Shown: in pieces, positions 1 through 7,803 of the stretch
Numbering within the stretch: position 1 is the first letter of the stretch
How the letters are laid out: every line of letters starts with the position of its first letter
DNA from: Conidiobolus incongruus B7586
Taxonomy: Eukaryota; Entomophthoromycota; Entomophthoromycetes; Entomophthorales; Conidiobolaceae
Assembly (NCBI GenBank): GCA_000697335.1
Contig: JNEM01008804.1
Location: forward strand, 1-10,027
DNA length: 10,027 bases
Direction of reading: 5' to 3'
Made by a program: the position numbers and the translations under genes
Notes under the pieces: model-generated
What the model saw: the letters and a program-made list of their open reading frames with translations, nothing else
What the model was told of the DNA's origin: nothing
Databases searched by the model: none

Positions 1-1060
1 TTATTCTTCTAAATTATATATATATATATATACATATATATATTTGATTTTTCAAAATTAGAAATATGTTTAAAAAATAAGAAATTAAAAAATTTGGCAT
101 TTCTTTCTTTCCAAATAATTAATATAAACTATTCATAATAACAAAATAAATTATTTAGTTAATATTAATAATAAATTCAAGGTTAAGTTACTTTAAATAA
201 TAATAGTTCAATAACAAATAATTTTAATTTTTTAATGATTCAACAAAGTTGAACAAATCATATGCATGGTTAAATATATTTTAAATCAGAATTTTATATT
301 CAATATCAATTATATTGCCCGTGGCGTAAAAAGGATTTGTACAAAATCACACTTTTATTATTTATAGTAATATCGATTTAAATCATATTCAGATATACAC
401 TATTTAAGATGGATTCTATTTTTATATTAACTGTATAAAATAGTATTAGCAAATATTTTAATTATTATCAAGAAGTGAAAAATTGTAAAATAGATAATTG
501 TTATAGTAGGAATTAAATTCGAATTATAGCAATAGCTAACAAATTCAATAAAAATATATGTATATTTTATTTTGCTGATGTAAAATATATGGAAATAAAT
601 TGAACTTGATAAATAATTAAATTGATTATTGTTCAGTATAAAAAATTAATATTTTGATTAAAATTGAGTTTCTAATATTTATTTTAATTCAATTAAATAA
701 AATTGGATATTTATAATTATTGAAGTACTTAATGAATTGGTTACTATATATCAAAGTAAAAAAAATTTGAAATTTGAAATTTAAGTATATGCAATTAATT
801 ATTAATTAATCAATGTAAAAATATATTAATGGATTTTAAAATTTATAAGGATATAATATATTCAAATTAAAAAAGATAAATGAAGATAATTAAAAAATAT
901 AAAGGAATAAAGAATTATTGATTATTTAACAATTAACGATATGGATTATTAAAATAATAATATATTGTAAAAAAATAAAAAAAGTCACTATTAATAAAAT
1001 GGATTATATATTAAAATCGAAATACAAAAATATATATAATATGCATAATTATTAAAAAGT
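1..1060. other. AT-rich intergenic spacer, no gene recognised
   Basis: This stretch is almost entirely A and T, with many stops in all frames. It opens with a TA microsatellite at about 15-43, interrupted once by a C. The only compositional bump is around 315-350, where a short GC-richer patch allows brief open frames on both strands that resemble nothing I know. The right end should hold the 3' UTR and poly(A) site of the VPS25 gene, which is transcribed leftward, but I see no canonical AATAAA on the minus strand close to its stop. Confidence 0.7.
15..43. repeat. TA dinucleotide microsatellite
   Basis: An alternating TA run interrupted by a single C at position 33. This is a simple repeat typical of AT-rich fungal spacers. 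Confidence 0.9.
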
Positions 1061-1834
1061 TTAAAAAAATTTTACTCCAATTTCGTCAGATTCGTTCCCC
1101 TTAAAAGTTTGACATTTACCTTTAGAACTTAAGTCTTCTAAACTCCATTTTAAAATTGAAGGATGTAGTCGATAAAATTCTATTAAATTTTAATATTAAA
1201 TAATATTAAAATGATAAATTAAAATATTATTACCAGTGTCACACACTAAATCACCTTCTGTTAATTCGTATTGAGTTAGTACAGTATTTAAGCTGCCACT
1301 ATCTGTCACCTAAATATTACAATAATAAATTATTTTAAATATATAATGATAGATTTAATATACCCATTGATAAATCAAATTACCCCACTCTTCAATGCTT
1401 TTCCAAAGAATGATAACGAGGTTAGAGTCAATGTACTTTGCAGCTCCTTCAGTAACCATCATATCGATAATTTCTCTTACTACTTCAGGTTTTAAACTTC
1501 CTAAAAAAATAAGTCAATATAGTATATTAATAATAAACTAAAAATAAATTTACTATGTATTTCTTTATTTGTAAAAAGTTTTAAGTAATGTTCATTATTA
1601 GTATTTAAAAATAATTCAAACTCTCGTTTAACTTTAAAATATTCTATTATTAAAGTTTTCCAAATATTACTCTGTTGTTTCCAGGTTGATAAATTGGTTT
1701 GTTTACTATATGAAATATTAATATAATTAAATAAAAATAATAATAAAAAATAATGTTTTGTTTGAAAATTACGTGAAAAATGGTGGAAAATTATAAATTG
1801 ACGGATATGTAAATTCTTTAACGCTCGTAGTCAT
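1061..1834 (-). CDS. VPS25: ESCRT-II complex subunit Vps25, five exons
   Basis: Coding exons on the minus strand are 1834-1773, 1705-1554, 1500-1364, 1309-1234 and 1179-1061. They join in frame to 181 residues, against 176 in human VPS25. The four introns (67, 53, 54 and 54 nt) all run GT to AG, in phases 2, 1, 0 and 1. An in-frame TAA lies one codon before the ATG, which fixes the start. Recognised by recall of the family: N-terminal FPPFFT (residues 16-21), the PP-motif that docks Vps25 on Vps22/Vps36; a first winged helix with LSTWKQQSNIW (25-35); the hallmark EEWGNLIYQWV (108-118) at the junction of the two winged helices; a second winged helix with DSGSLNTVLTQYELTEGD; and the C-terminal GVKFF, the same last residues as human VPS25. 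The protein is cytosolic and endosome-associated; two copies sit in the Y-shaped ESCRT-II complex and recruit Vps20 (ESCRT-III) for sorting of ubiquitinated cargo. No exon exceeds 152 nt, so single-frame scans miss it. The transcript itself is inferred. Confidence 0.94.
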
Positions 1835-2811
1835 TGATTATATATATATGTATATATTTTGTTTATTAAGTGACTTAGATACTATTAGTTATATTATAAT
1901 TAGATATAATGAAATTTGATTTATGGGATTGACAAATTTGTTGTGAAATTGAATAGAGTTTAAATGATTTTATTGTTTGTTTAAGTTGTGGAAAACTAGT
2001 AAATTTGATTTTGATTATTTTTAATAATTAACATATTTTTATAAATCCAATTTACGTTATATTATTAATAATTATTAATGATTAGTAATGATATTAATTT
2101 ACTAAACATTTTTTTATAAATTTTTTTGATAAAACAATTATACTTGTATATTCATTATATGTGAATAATAATCAAATTGAAAAATTACAATAATATATAA
2201 ATTAAAAATATTATGGTTAAATTATTATAAAATTAAATAAATAAACATAATGATAAAATTGAAATTTTCACATAATGTTAATTATAAGGAATACCAAGTT
2301 TGCCAAGATTTTATCAAGTTGAAAATTGATCTGATTTTATAATGTAAATATTAATCTAATATTATGATCTTGTTCTACCAAATAACCTAATATAACAGTA
2401 TTATATTCGAAAAGTTGAAGTATTAATATTAGATAATTGTATATAATGTGTTTGGTGCTTTGAACTGAATATGTGGAAAAACATTATAATATGAATAATT
2501 TCGAAATATAAAATAATCCAATATTGTATTGAGGATTATTTTTAAATTGTTACTCAAAGAAAAGTAATAAACTCTGTGACATAAATTTGCTGAATAAATA
2601 ATATATGCTAGATTGTATTATTATAATTATAAGGTATTTATTTTAATAAAAGTTAAAATACTAAATACTATAATACATATTTTATACAAGGTATTATTTT
2701 ATAGAAATTTTAAAAATATGATTATAATTGTTTAAGATCTATATTTTATAATAGATAAAATATTCAATTTTATACCCTTAAATAAATATTATAGTTACAA
2801 TCTGTTTTAAT

Positions 2812-2836
2812 TTATTATTATTATTATTATTATTAT
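2812..2836. repeat. TTA trinucleotide microsatellite
   Basis: About eight tandem TTA units in spacer DNA, outside any recognised gene. Confidence 0.85.
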
Positions 2837-3202
2837 AAATTTTAAATAATAATTGAGGCATTTTAATAGAATTTAATTTTTTAATAAACTAAATAAATTA
2901 ATGAGAAAATTAACTATTTAAAATTATTAATTTATAAAGAATATGGATAATTTTAAATTTGATAATTTTAATTTAACACATCATTCAATTTATTAAACTG
3001 ATTTAATTAAATTTCAACGTGATTCTAATATTAAATAGTTAATTCACGTTTTTGAAATATTTCGATCTCCTATTATCCATAATTTATTATATTTTATTAA
3101 TATATGAGTTTAATATAATATTTTTTAACTTGTAAAAATATTTAATTATAATTAATATTCGATCTACTAAGTTAAAAACTTAAGAAATAAATTAAAGATC
3201 TT

Positions 3203-3273
3203 CAAATTTCGAAATGAATTTGGCATTGAGGAGCTCAAGGAGGGAGGGGGAATTTTTCGAGTTACATCTTTGA
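3203..3273 (+). other. Purine/G-rich island A with a 19-codon ORF
   Basis: A GC-richer patch in an otherwise AT-rich spacer contains GGAGGGAGGGGGAA at about 3239-3252, including the AGGGG core bound by stress-response C2H2 zinc-finger factors in yeasts. An ATG at 3214 opens a 19-codon frame ending in TGA at 3271-3273. It could be an upstream regulatory element, an upstream ORF of a long 5' leader, or a decayed sequence. It shares its purine-rich character and an R-x-EGEF peptide register with the island at 3480-3572. Function unknown. Confidence 0.25.
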
Positions 3274-3479
3274 AATTATTGGATAAATTTTATGCCATGA
3301 TAGTATTACAAAAAACTGTTACTTTTCCATATTTTTTATTGTATTAAAAGTATAGTAGAGATAAAAATAATTTTTTGCTACTAATTTAGTTGTGAAATAG
3401 TCTACCATTTGAAATGAGTTTAACACTAGTCTAATTATCGGATATTACGCAGAATTATAAAAGTATTTGGGAAGTTTTT

Positions 3480-3572
3480 ATGAATCGAATGCATCTTGAA
3501 ATCATACTGGTTAGGCTGAGATGGGAGGAGGGAGAATTTGAAAGTGGAGGAACTTGGAGAGTTCAAATTTAG
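3480..3572 (+). other. Purine/G-rich island B with a 30-codon ORF
   Basis: An ATG at 3480 opens a 30-codon frame on the plus strand, closed by TAG at 3570-3572. The peptide is rich in Arg, Glu and Gly and contains RLRWEEGEFESGGTW. It lies about 400 nt upstream of the membrane-protein start. The opposite strand also carries a 69-codon frame across this patch (3644-3435), but that peptide is low in complexity and matches nothing known. The patch could be promoter sequence, an upstream ORF or relic DNA. I do not recognise the peptide. Confidence 0.2.
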
Positions 3573-3699
3573 TGCACAAAAATTTCCTATGTTATCAACA
3601 ATTCTATCAATAAGATTTACCAAGATGAAATAGTGTATAATCAATGTGAATGTATGAATTAAGTAATTTAATTTAATTTAGGCATTCTTCAATGTTATT

Positions 3700-3975
3700 C
3701 TTACTCTTTTAATTCAAATTGATTTTGAAGTAAAAGTTACTCTTTTGATTTATTTGTTCTTTGTTTTTAATTGTATTCATTTTGTTTTTTTTCTTAGTTA
3801 TTTTAATTAATTCTAATATTCATATATCTCCTGTTTGTTTATTATCGAGTACTTCTTGGTTTCTTTTTGATTGGGTTTCAATTTTTATTATTAATTTTCT
3901 TTCTTACGGATTGAAATCAATTTTTATTAAAATTAATTAATTCAAATACTAGTTTTATTCATTGGGGGTAAAGAA
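3700..3975 (+). promoter_or_regulatory. T-rich promoter and 5' leader of the membrane-protein gene
   Basis: The coding strand is strongly T-rich, with long T and CT runs (for example around 3745-3800 and 3855-3905), as in many fungal core promoters. An in-frame TAA at 3934-3936 separates this leader from the coding frame. The sequence before the ATG is GGGGGTAAAGAA, giving a purine at -3. No clear TATA box or transcription start can be fixed from sequence alone. Confidence 0.5.
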
Positions 3976-4740
3976 ATGCAACCGTTTAAACTTTCCATCT
4001 CGAAAGTTTGTTTATTAACTCTATGCTGGTTAACACCAATGAGCGCTCAAAGAGAATTATTGACAAATAAGAAATCTGCACCTGCTGCTAAAAGTGATAG
4101 TTCTAATGATTCAGCTCAAAAGGATTCTGGAAATTCCTTACCACTGCTTTCAATAGTGCCAATAGTTGCTGCTCCTAGCTCTCAGGCTCCTGCTCCAAGT
4201 TCAGCTCCCCAGTCTTCAGCTGCACCTGCACCAGCTCCATCACCTTCCAGCAACCCTCAACCCGATAATAATGGCGGTGACAATAAGCCCAATAATCCAT
4301 CTAACGATAACACTCCCAATAATGTGGTCACTACAATATTTAGGCCATTCACACCTAATCCTACAAATCCTGCGGATCCTAACCCCGCTCCAACTCCAGC
4401 TCCTGCTCCAAATGGGGCACCCAACTCTGGAAATAATTCAACACCCAATAACAATAATAATGGAAATAGCAATAATTCCAATAACCCAGAGCTCTCCAAT
4501 GCTACGGGATCCTCGTCATCAAGTACATCAGGGCAAAGTGACAGCGGATTTAACACGATCCTATATGCAGGAATTGGTGTTGGTGTAGTAGTCCTAGCAG
4601 CCCTCGTTGGTATCTTCATTTTACGCAAGTGGAAATTTTCACCTACCGAGCGCTTTAAAAATAAGCTTACACCGGATGTATATCGTCAGCGGACTTATGA
4701 GAGTGACCACCAATTCCTTCGGGACTTGCATAGTTCTTGA
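3976..4740 (+). CDS. Mucin-like single-pass plasma-membrane protein
   Basis: An intronless 254-residue type I membrane protein. Residues 1-24 form a signal peptide: a Lys-containing n-region, a hydrophobic VCLLTLCWL core, and likely cleavage after PMSA before Gln25. Residues 25-190 are low-complexity and presumably extracellular: a Ser/Ala/Pro stretch (about 60-93), Asn/Pro stretches (94-172) with PAP and NPxP repeats, and a Ser/Thr stretch (173-189). N-glycosylation sequons occur near 153-154, 167 and 175, and many Ser/Thr could be O-mannosylated. Residues 194-216 are a Gly/Val-rich transmembrane helix. The 38-residue cytoplasmic tail starts RKWKFSPTERFKNKL. There is no Cys in the mature protein and no WSC or other folded domain. 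The architecture resembles fungal wall-stress sensors (Mid2/Wtl type) and mucin-like surface proteins. I recall similar juxtamembrane RKWxxxPxxxF tails in zygomycete surface proteins, but that is memory, not a search. Sensor function is inference. The start is supported by the signal peptide and an upstream in-frame TAA. Confidence 0.87.
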   Translation: MQPFKLSISKVCLLTLCWLTPMSAQRELLTNKKSAPAAKSDSSNDSAQKDSGNSLPLLSIVPIVAAPSSQAPAPSSAPQSSAAPAPAPSPSSNPQPDNNGGDNKPNNPSNDNTPNNVVTTIFRPFTPNPTNPADPNPAPTPAPAPNGAPNSGNNSTPNNNNNGNSNNSNNPELSNATGSSSSSTSGQSDSGFNTILYAGIGVGVVVLAALVGIFILRKWKFSPTERFKNKLTPDVYRQRTYESDHQFLRDLHSS

Positions 4741-4920
4741 GTCCAACCAATACAGGCCTCAGTTTAATTTAAGTTCAATATTGATAAAATTAATTTTTAA
4801 TCAGCATTCTGGCATTTCTAACCACTCCCCTACAGCTTTGTGGCATCTATAGTTTTTACTCAAATTGTCACACTTTATTATTATTATTATTATTATTATA
4901 ATTATTATTATTATTATTGA
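4741..4920 (+). other. 3' flank of the membrane-protein gene with TTA repeat
   Basis: The first 130 nt after the TGA are less AT-rich than typical spacer here and probably form the 3' UTR. They run into a TTA/ATT trinucleotide repeat at 4875-4918 that changes register once in the middle. No canonical AATAAA is seen before the repeat, so the poly(A) site cannot be placed. Confidence 0.45.
4875..4918. repeat. TTA/ATT trinucleotide microsatellite
   Basis: About fourteen triplet units with one phase change near 4899. It follows the membrane-protein gene. Confidence 0.9.
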
Positions 4921-4939
4921 TACTTTACTAAATATTACA

Positions 4940-5142
4940 AACAATGCGCAACCTCTTCCCCCTCAATATTTGCGAACAAAAAATTCAGCCTGACTGCCTA
5001 TTAATTTTTTATAGAAACCTTCGAAATTCATACCAACTGACCAATTGTGGCGAAAAACCCACCTATAAACCCTAATTATTAATTCAACGTCTTGACATTT
5101 AACATCACATCCTCTCTTATCAATAATAAAATAAATTAAAAT
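4940..5142. other. Unassigned GC-richer island, possible exon, ncRNA or promoter
   Basis: The island stands out from spacer on both sides by its C and G content. On the minus strand a frame is open from 5142 to a TGA at 4965-4963 (59 codons); a possible splice acceptor at about 5116 would leave about 50 residues, including VYRWVFRHNWSVGMNF and a KKLIGSQAEFFVRKY end. It has no good ATG, so it would need upstream exons. On the plus strand an ATG at 4944 opens 43 codons to TAA at 5073-5075. The same DNA also carries promoter-like words on the plus strand: CCAAT (5041-5045), CTATAAA (5063-5069) and AAACCCTAA (5067-5075). I recognise neither peptide. Candidates are an uncharacterised small gene, a decayed gene or transposon exon, or an ncRNA locus. 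Confidence 0.3.
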
Positions 5143-5422
5143 TCAATATATTTTTACATTATGTATATATTGATTTCATAAATTATGCATTGATTAAATG
5201 AATCATATTAGTTTAAATAATAATTGATATTATATATTATTTGACTTAGTATTTTGAAAATTTAAAATATTTGAGTCATATTTTACACATAAAAATCATC
5301 AACATGATTGAAAACATATTCTTAATATTAATCTTTTTGAAACTTCTCATTATAATTCAATTTCTTGTCCAAGATTACTGATATTAATATTTAAAAATAT
5401 TCAAAATTTAATCTATTTTTAC

Positions 5423-5492
5423 CAAATTAAATTAGTTGAAATGATACGATTTGTGGGGGTGGTTATCACCAGCTTAAACCTTATCAATCTTA
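5423..5492 (-). other. Short GC-richer patch with splice-like borders
   Basis: On the minus strand this 70-nt patch follows a TAATAG acceptor-like end and is followed by a GTAAAA donor-like start, with one frame open throughout (FKLVITTPTNRII in its middle). On the plus strand it contains GTGGGGGTGG and a small GGTG/CACC inverted repeat. It may be a chance exon-like segment or a protein-binding site. It does not join in frame with the open frame at 5142-4963 through the obvious splice sites. Confidence 0.12.
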
Positions 5493-5610
5493 CTATTATT
5501 AATATCAAGGAAATTATAAATTTTTTAGTTAAGACTTGTACTATTAATATTTTATTATTTAGTTAATTTTTGATAAATTTATTAAAATTATTAACTAATT
5601 AATTGAATAA

Positions 5611-5612
<2 letters not shown>

Positions 5613-5644
<32 letters not shown>
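5613..5644. repeat. ATT trinucleotide microsatellite
   Basis: About ten or eleven tandem ATT units, followed within 15 nt by an AT dinucleotide run. Confidence 0.9.
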
Positions 5645-5656
5645 CAAAATTTTAAA

Positions 5657-5678
5657 ATATATATATATATATATATAT
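5657..5678. repeat. AT dinucleotide microsatellite
   Basis: Eleven AT units, close to the preceding ATT repeat. Confidence 0.9.
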
Positions 5679-5776
5679 CAAATTGAATTATTATCTATTT
5701 AAAAAATAATTAAAATTAAATATAATTAGCTTATTCAGTAGTCAATGTTTTTTTGAATTTTAAAAAGTAACGTATT

Positions 5777-5809
5777 TCATTTTTGAAAAAAAAACTATTT
5801 CAAAAATGA
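5777..5809. repeat. 12-bp perfect inverted repeat (hairpin)
   Basis: The left arm TCATTTTTGAAA (5777-5788) and right arm TTTCAAAAATGA (5798-5809) are perfect reverse complements around a 9-nt A-rich loop. It lies about 490 nt past the GDI1 stop, between convergent genes. With only two G-C pairs, it could be a chance structure in AT-rich DNA or a remnant of a small element. No target-site duplication is obvious. Confidence 0.7.
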
Positions 5810-6181
5810 GTTTTAAGAATTTACAATGAAAACAATGAAAAAAATATTATATGAAGTGATAAATTATAAAACATATTGAAAAACTTTCAAAATATTTAAA
5901 GGTCTTGATTAACAGCCAGGTTTAAGCAAACCTAATATTTTAAGATGATTGAAAATAAACTACTAGAATCAAATTGATATTTTAAGATTAAAATTAGATT
6001 TGAATCAATTTAAATTGATAAATATGATTTAATCGAGATATAAACCTGAGACTTTAGTTTTAAATATTATGCAATTGAATCTGGAAATATTAAATAAATT
6101 AATAACAAATGGAATTAAATAGATACTATGTATACATATTGAAAATATGATGAATGGCTAAAATTAAAATGAGTAGGAAGA

Positions 6182-6187
6182 TTTATT
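6182..6187 (-). terminator. Poly(A) signal AATAAA of GDI1
   Basis: Canonical AATAAA on the minus strand, about 110 nt downstream of the GDI1 stop codon. This is a normal distance for a fungal 3' UTR. The sequence match is certain; its use is inferred. Confidence 0.6.
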
Positions 6188-6295
6188 AGTCATATTTTAG
6201 TTTGTCAAAATTGGTTTAATAAAGTAACAAGTGTAAGAAAGTTAGAAGGTTACCCGCTGATAATAAGGTCAGGATAATGAAAATGATGATAATAC

Positions 6296-7803
6296 TTATT
6301 GTTCGTCAGGATTGGCTTCTCTCTTCTTGAGTACGAGATCTTGGCCAGTAACACGCTTGTAAATATCTTTGATATCGTCACAAGTGGTACCGAAGTGTGA
6401 AGTGGCATCGTAAGACTTGGAAATAAAAGTTTGGTCTTCGATACCATCAGCAATGGGTTCTAATAAGTCGCTGACGCTAATGAATTTTTCCTCAATGGGG
6501 CCTAATAATTTAAGACCAGCTTCGATTTCAGATTCAGGATTGTTAGTTTCACAGATGGTGGAGACAATAGCAAGGTAGTAATCCTTGGCACAGACGTTGT
6601 GAGATGCTGAAATACTGGCAATGTAGACATCGTTATTGCGACCAATTTGGTTTTGAGGGATAACAATTTGACAAGAATCAGCATTATCAGTATTAGGAAT
6701 AGGGTGACGGAGAAGACAGATAGCACGGACAACTTGACCAACCTTCTTAACTTTATCGGTGAAGTAAGAAGGATCACCAATAACTTGAGCGGCCTTAGCA
6801 ATTTCTTCACCGGAACGAACACCAACAAATTTGCCATTTTCATAGACAATTTCGTCAACTGGCTTGTCGAGCATATAGGTACCACCATAAATAGCACTCA
6901 AACGGGCAAATCCTTGGGGAAGTTCTCCAAGACCATAGAGGGGATAAAGATAGGGACTCTTACCATACTTAGCCATGGAAGACATATATAAGATAATACG
7001 ATCATAAGTTTCCTTAGCAGGTCTGTTTAAATAATCGTCATTCAAGTGTAAAGCTAAAGAGTGACCGATAAAATCTTTGGTACCAGATTCCAAACCGAAT
7101 TTATCGTATAACTCATTCATAGTCTGAGCCAACAAGTTGAATCCCTGATGAGTAGAAGGGTCTTCATGTCTCCAATTTTGAATATATTCAAAGAATTTCT
7201 TAGCTCTACGCTTTTCGAAAAGACCCATGAGAGAGCTTGAAACAGCTTCCATTTCATTAGAAGGAACTTTGGCAATCTTACCATCTCTGAAAACGTAAGA
7301 ACCTGATATTTGCTTAAATTCCAAATATCTGGTAACATCGGTATGAATTAAAATATTAACGAGAGGACCGTTGGCCATCATAAACTTGGGAATTAAATCT
7401 ACATTGTAATCACGGTCACGTCCTAAGCTTGAAGGAGGTTCGGTACCACGGAACTTTTTAAATAACTATAATATTAAATCAAAAATAAAAAAAAAAATTA
7501 GTTTTGGAAAATGTATTGATAAATATATGTCATCAAAGTTATATGAATAATAAAATTGATGAAAGGAAACTAATGAATGTTGAAATAATAGTTACCTGAG
7601 TTAAGTTCAAACTAGCGCTTTCACCACCGTAGTAATTGTTGCGATCAATATGAAGTACCTTCTTACCATCAACGGATAAGAGACCAGATAATACACATTC
7701 AGTTAAACCAGTACCCAAAATAATAACATCGTATTGTTCATCCTAAGCAATACAAGTTAATATCCTTCTCCTCAATCAAATCTACAATAATCAGTCTTAC
7801 CAT
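6296..7803 (-). CDS. GDI1: Rab GDP-dissociation inhibitor, three exons
   Basis: Minus-strand coding exons are 7803-7801 (ATG only), 7742-7596 and 7465-6296. They join to 439 residues, against about 450 in yeast Gdi1. The introns, 58 nt (7800-7743) and 130 nt (7595-7466), are GT-AG and both in phase 0. An in-frame TAA lies 9 nt before the ATG. GDI extracts GDP-bound, geranylgeranylated Rab GTPases from membranes, keeps them soluble in the cytosol and returns them to donor membranes. Visible hallmarks: the dinucleotide-fold strand with GTGLTE (11-16) and [12 protein letters not shown] (30-41), fully conserved in the GDI/REP family; PKFMMANG and [15 protein letters not shown], the second conserved region; and [20 protein letters not shown] (217-236) with Glu231 and Arg238, which match the Rab-contacting Glu233 and Arg238-240 area of mammalian GDI, along with Tyr39. 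The short acidic C-terminus lacks a prenylation motif, as expected. REP proteins are longer with an extra insert, so GDI is preferred. Codons are less AT-biased than in VPS25, fitting high expression. Confidence 0.98.
7743..7800 (-). other. GDI1 intron 1, directly after the start codon
   Basis: This 58-nt GTAAGA...TTAG intron separates the ATG from the rest of the protein. Removing it gives Met-Asp-Glu-Gln-Tyr-Asp-Val, the expected GDI N-terminus. A branch-point-like ATTAAC lies about 13 nt before the acceptor. Its GC content is about 31% (18 of 58), against about 17% for intron 2 and about 6% for the last VPS25 intron. If retained, the reading frame stays open through the intron and ends at a TGA overlapping the second exon after 21 codons. 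Confidence 0.93.

Larger units (their letters stand above)
1835..3700. other. AT-rich spacer between divergent genes
   Basis: This is the 5' flank of VPS25 (read leftward) and the distal upstream region of the membrane-protein gene (read rightward). A TA run lies at about 1839-1857, just upstream of the VPS25 ATG. A TTA microsatellite lies at 2812-2836. Two 7-base arms, AACGTGA (3016-3022) and TCACGTT (3044-3050), form an inverted repeat resembling paired bZIP/bHLH half-sites. Purine-rich islands occur at 3203-3273 and 3480-3572 and have their own entries. I see no splice-consistent protein of known family on either strand. Confidence 0.6.
5143..6295. other. AT-rich spacer between convergent genes
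   Basis: Mostly AT-rich DNA. It contains ATT and AT microsatellites (5613-5678), a 12-bp hairpin (5777-5809), a smaller AGGTTT/AAACCT hairpin (5918-5933), and a GC-richer patch at about 5423-5495. The last 110-115 nt are the 3' UTR of GDI1, with its AATAAA signal. No protein of known family was found on either strand. Confidence 0.6.

Noticed and set aside
281-420. Short open frames on both strands around the GC-richer patch at 315-350
   Set aside because: They are under 35 codons, lack family resemblance and have no supporting splice sites.
3435-3644. A 69-codon minus-strand open frame
   Set aside because: The peptide is Asn/Ser/Ile/Phe-rich with no family resemblance and lies opposite the purine-rich island, whose G runs lower the chance of stops on the opposite strand. 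No splice-consistent partner exons were seen.
4166-4588. A 140-codon plus-strand frame and a 123-codon minus-strand frame (4628-4257) over the membrane-protein gene
   Set aside because: Both are shadows of the repetitive Pro/Ala/Asn codons. They give Leu-rich low-complexity peptides, whereas the 3976 frame has a signal peptide, a TM helix and a sensible tail.
4607-4852. An 81-codon plus-strand frame overlapping the end of the membrane-protein gene
   Set aside because: It starts inside the transmembrane codons in another frame and runs into the 3' UTR, with no recognisable feature.
5016-5036. A TTCGAAA word resembling a tRNA T-loop
   Set aside because: The flanking bases do not form a T-stem, and no D-arm, anticodon arm or acceptor stem can be built around it.
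5303-5385. A possible box C/D snoRNA (an ATGATTG-like C box and a CTGA D box)
   Set aside because: The C box has a mismatch at a conserved position and there is no convincing terminal stem.
5462-5936. Weak similarity between the GGTTTAAGCTGG patch and the TTAAACCTGG patch on the minus strand
   Set aside because: The match is short and gapped, with no flanking similarity, and is probably chance.
6502-6991. Other open frames on both strands inside GDI1
   Set aside because: GDI1 is unambiguous across this stretch. The others are frame shadows in its moderately GC-rich exon.
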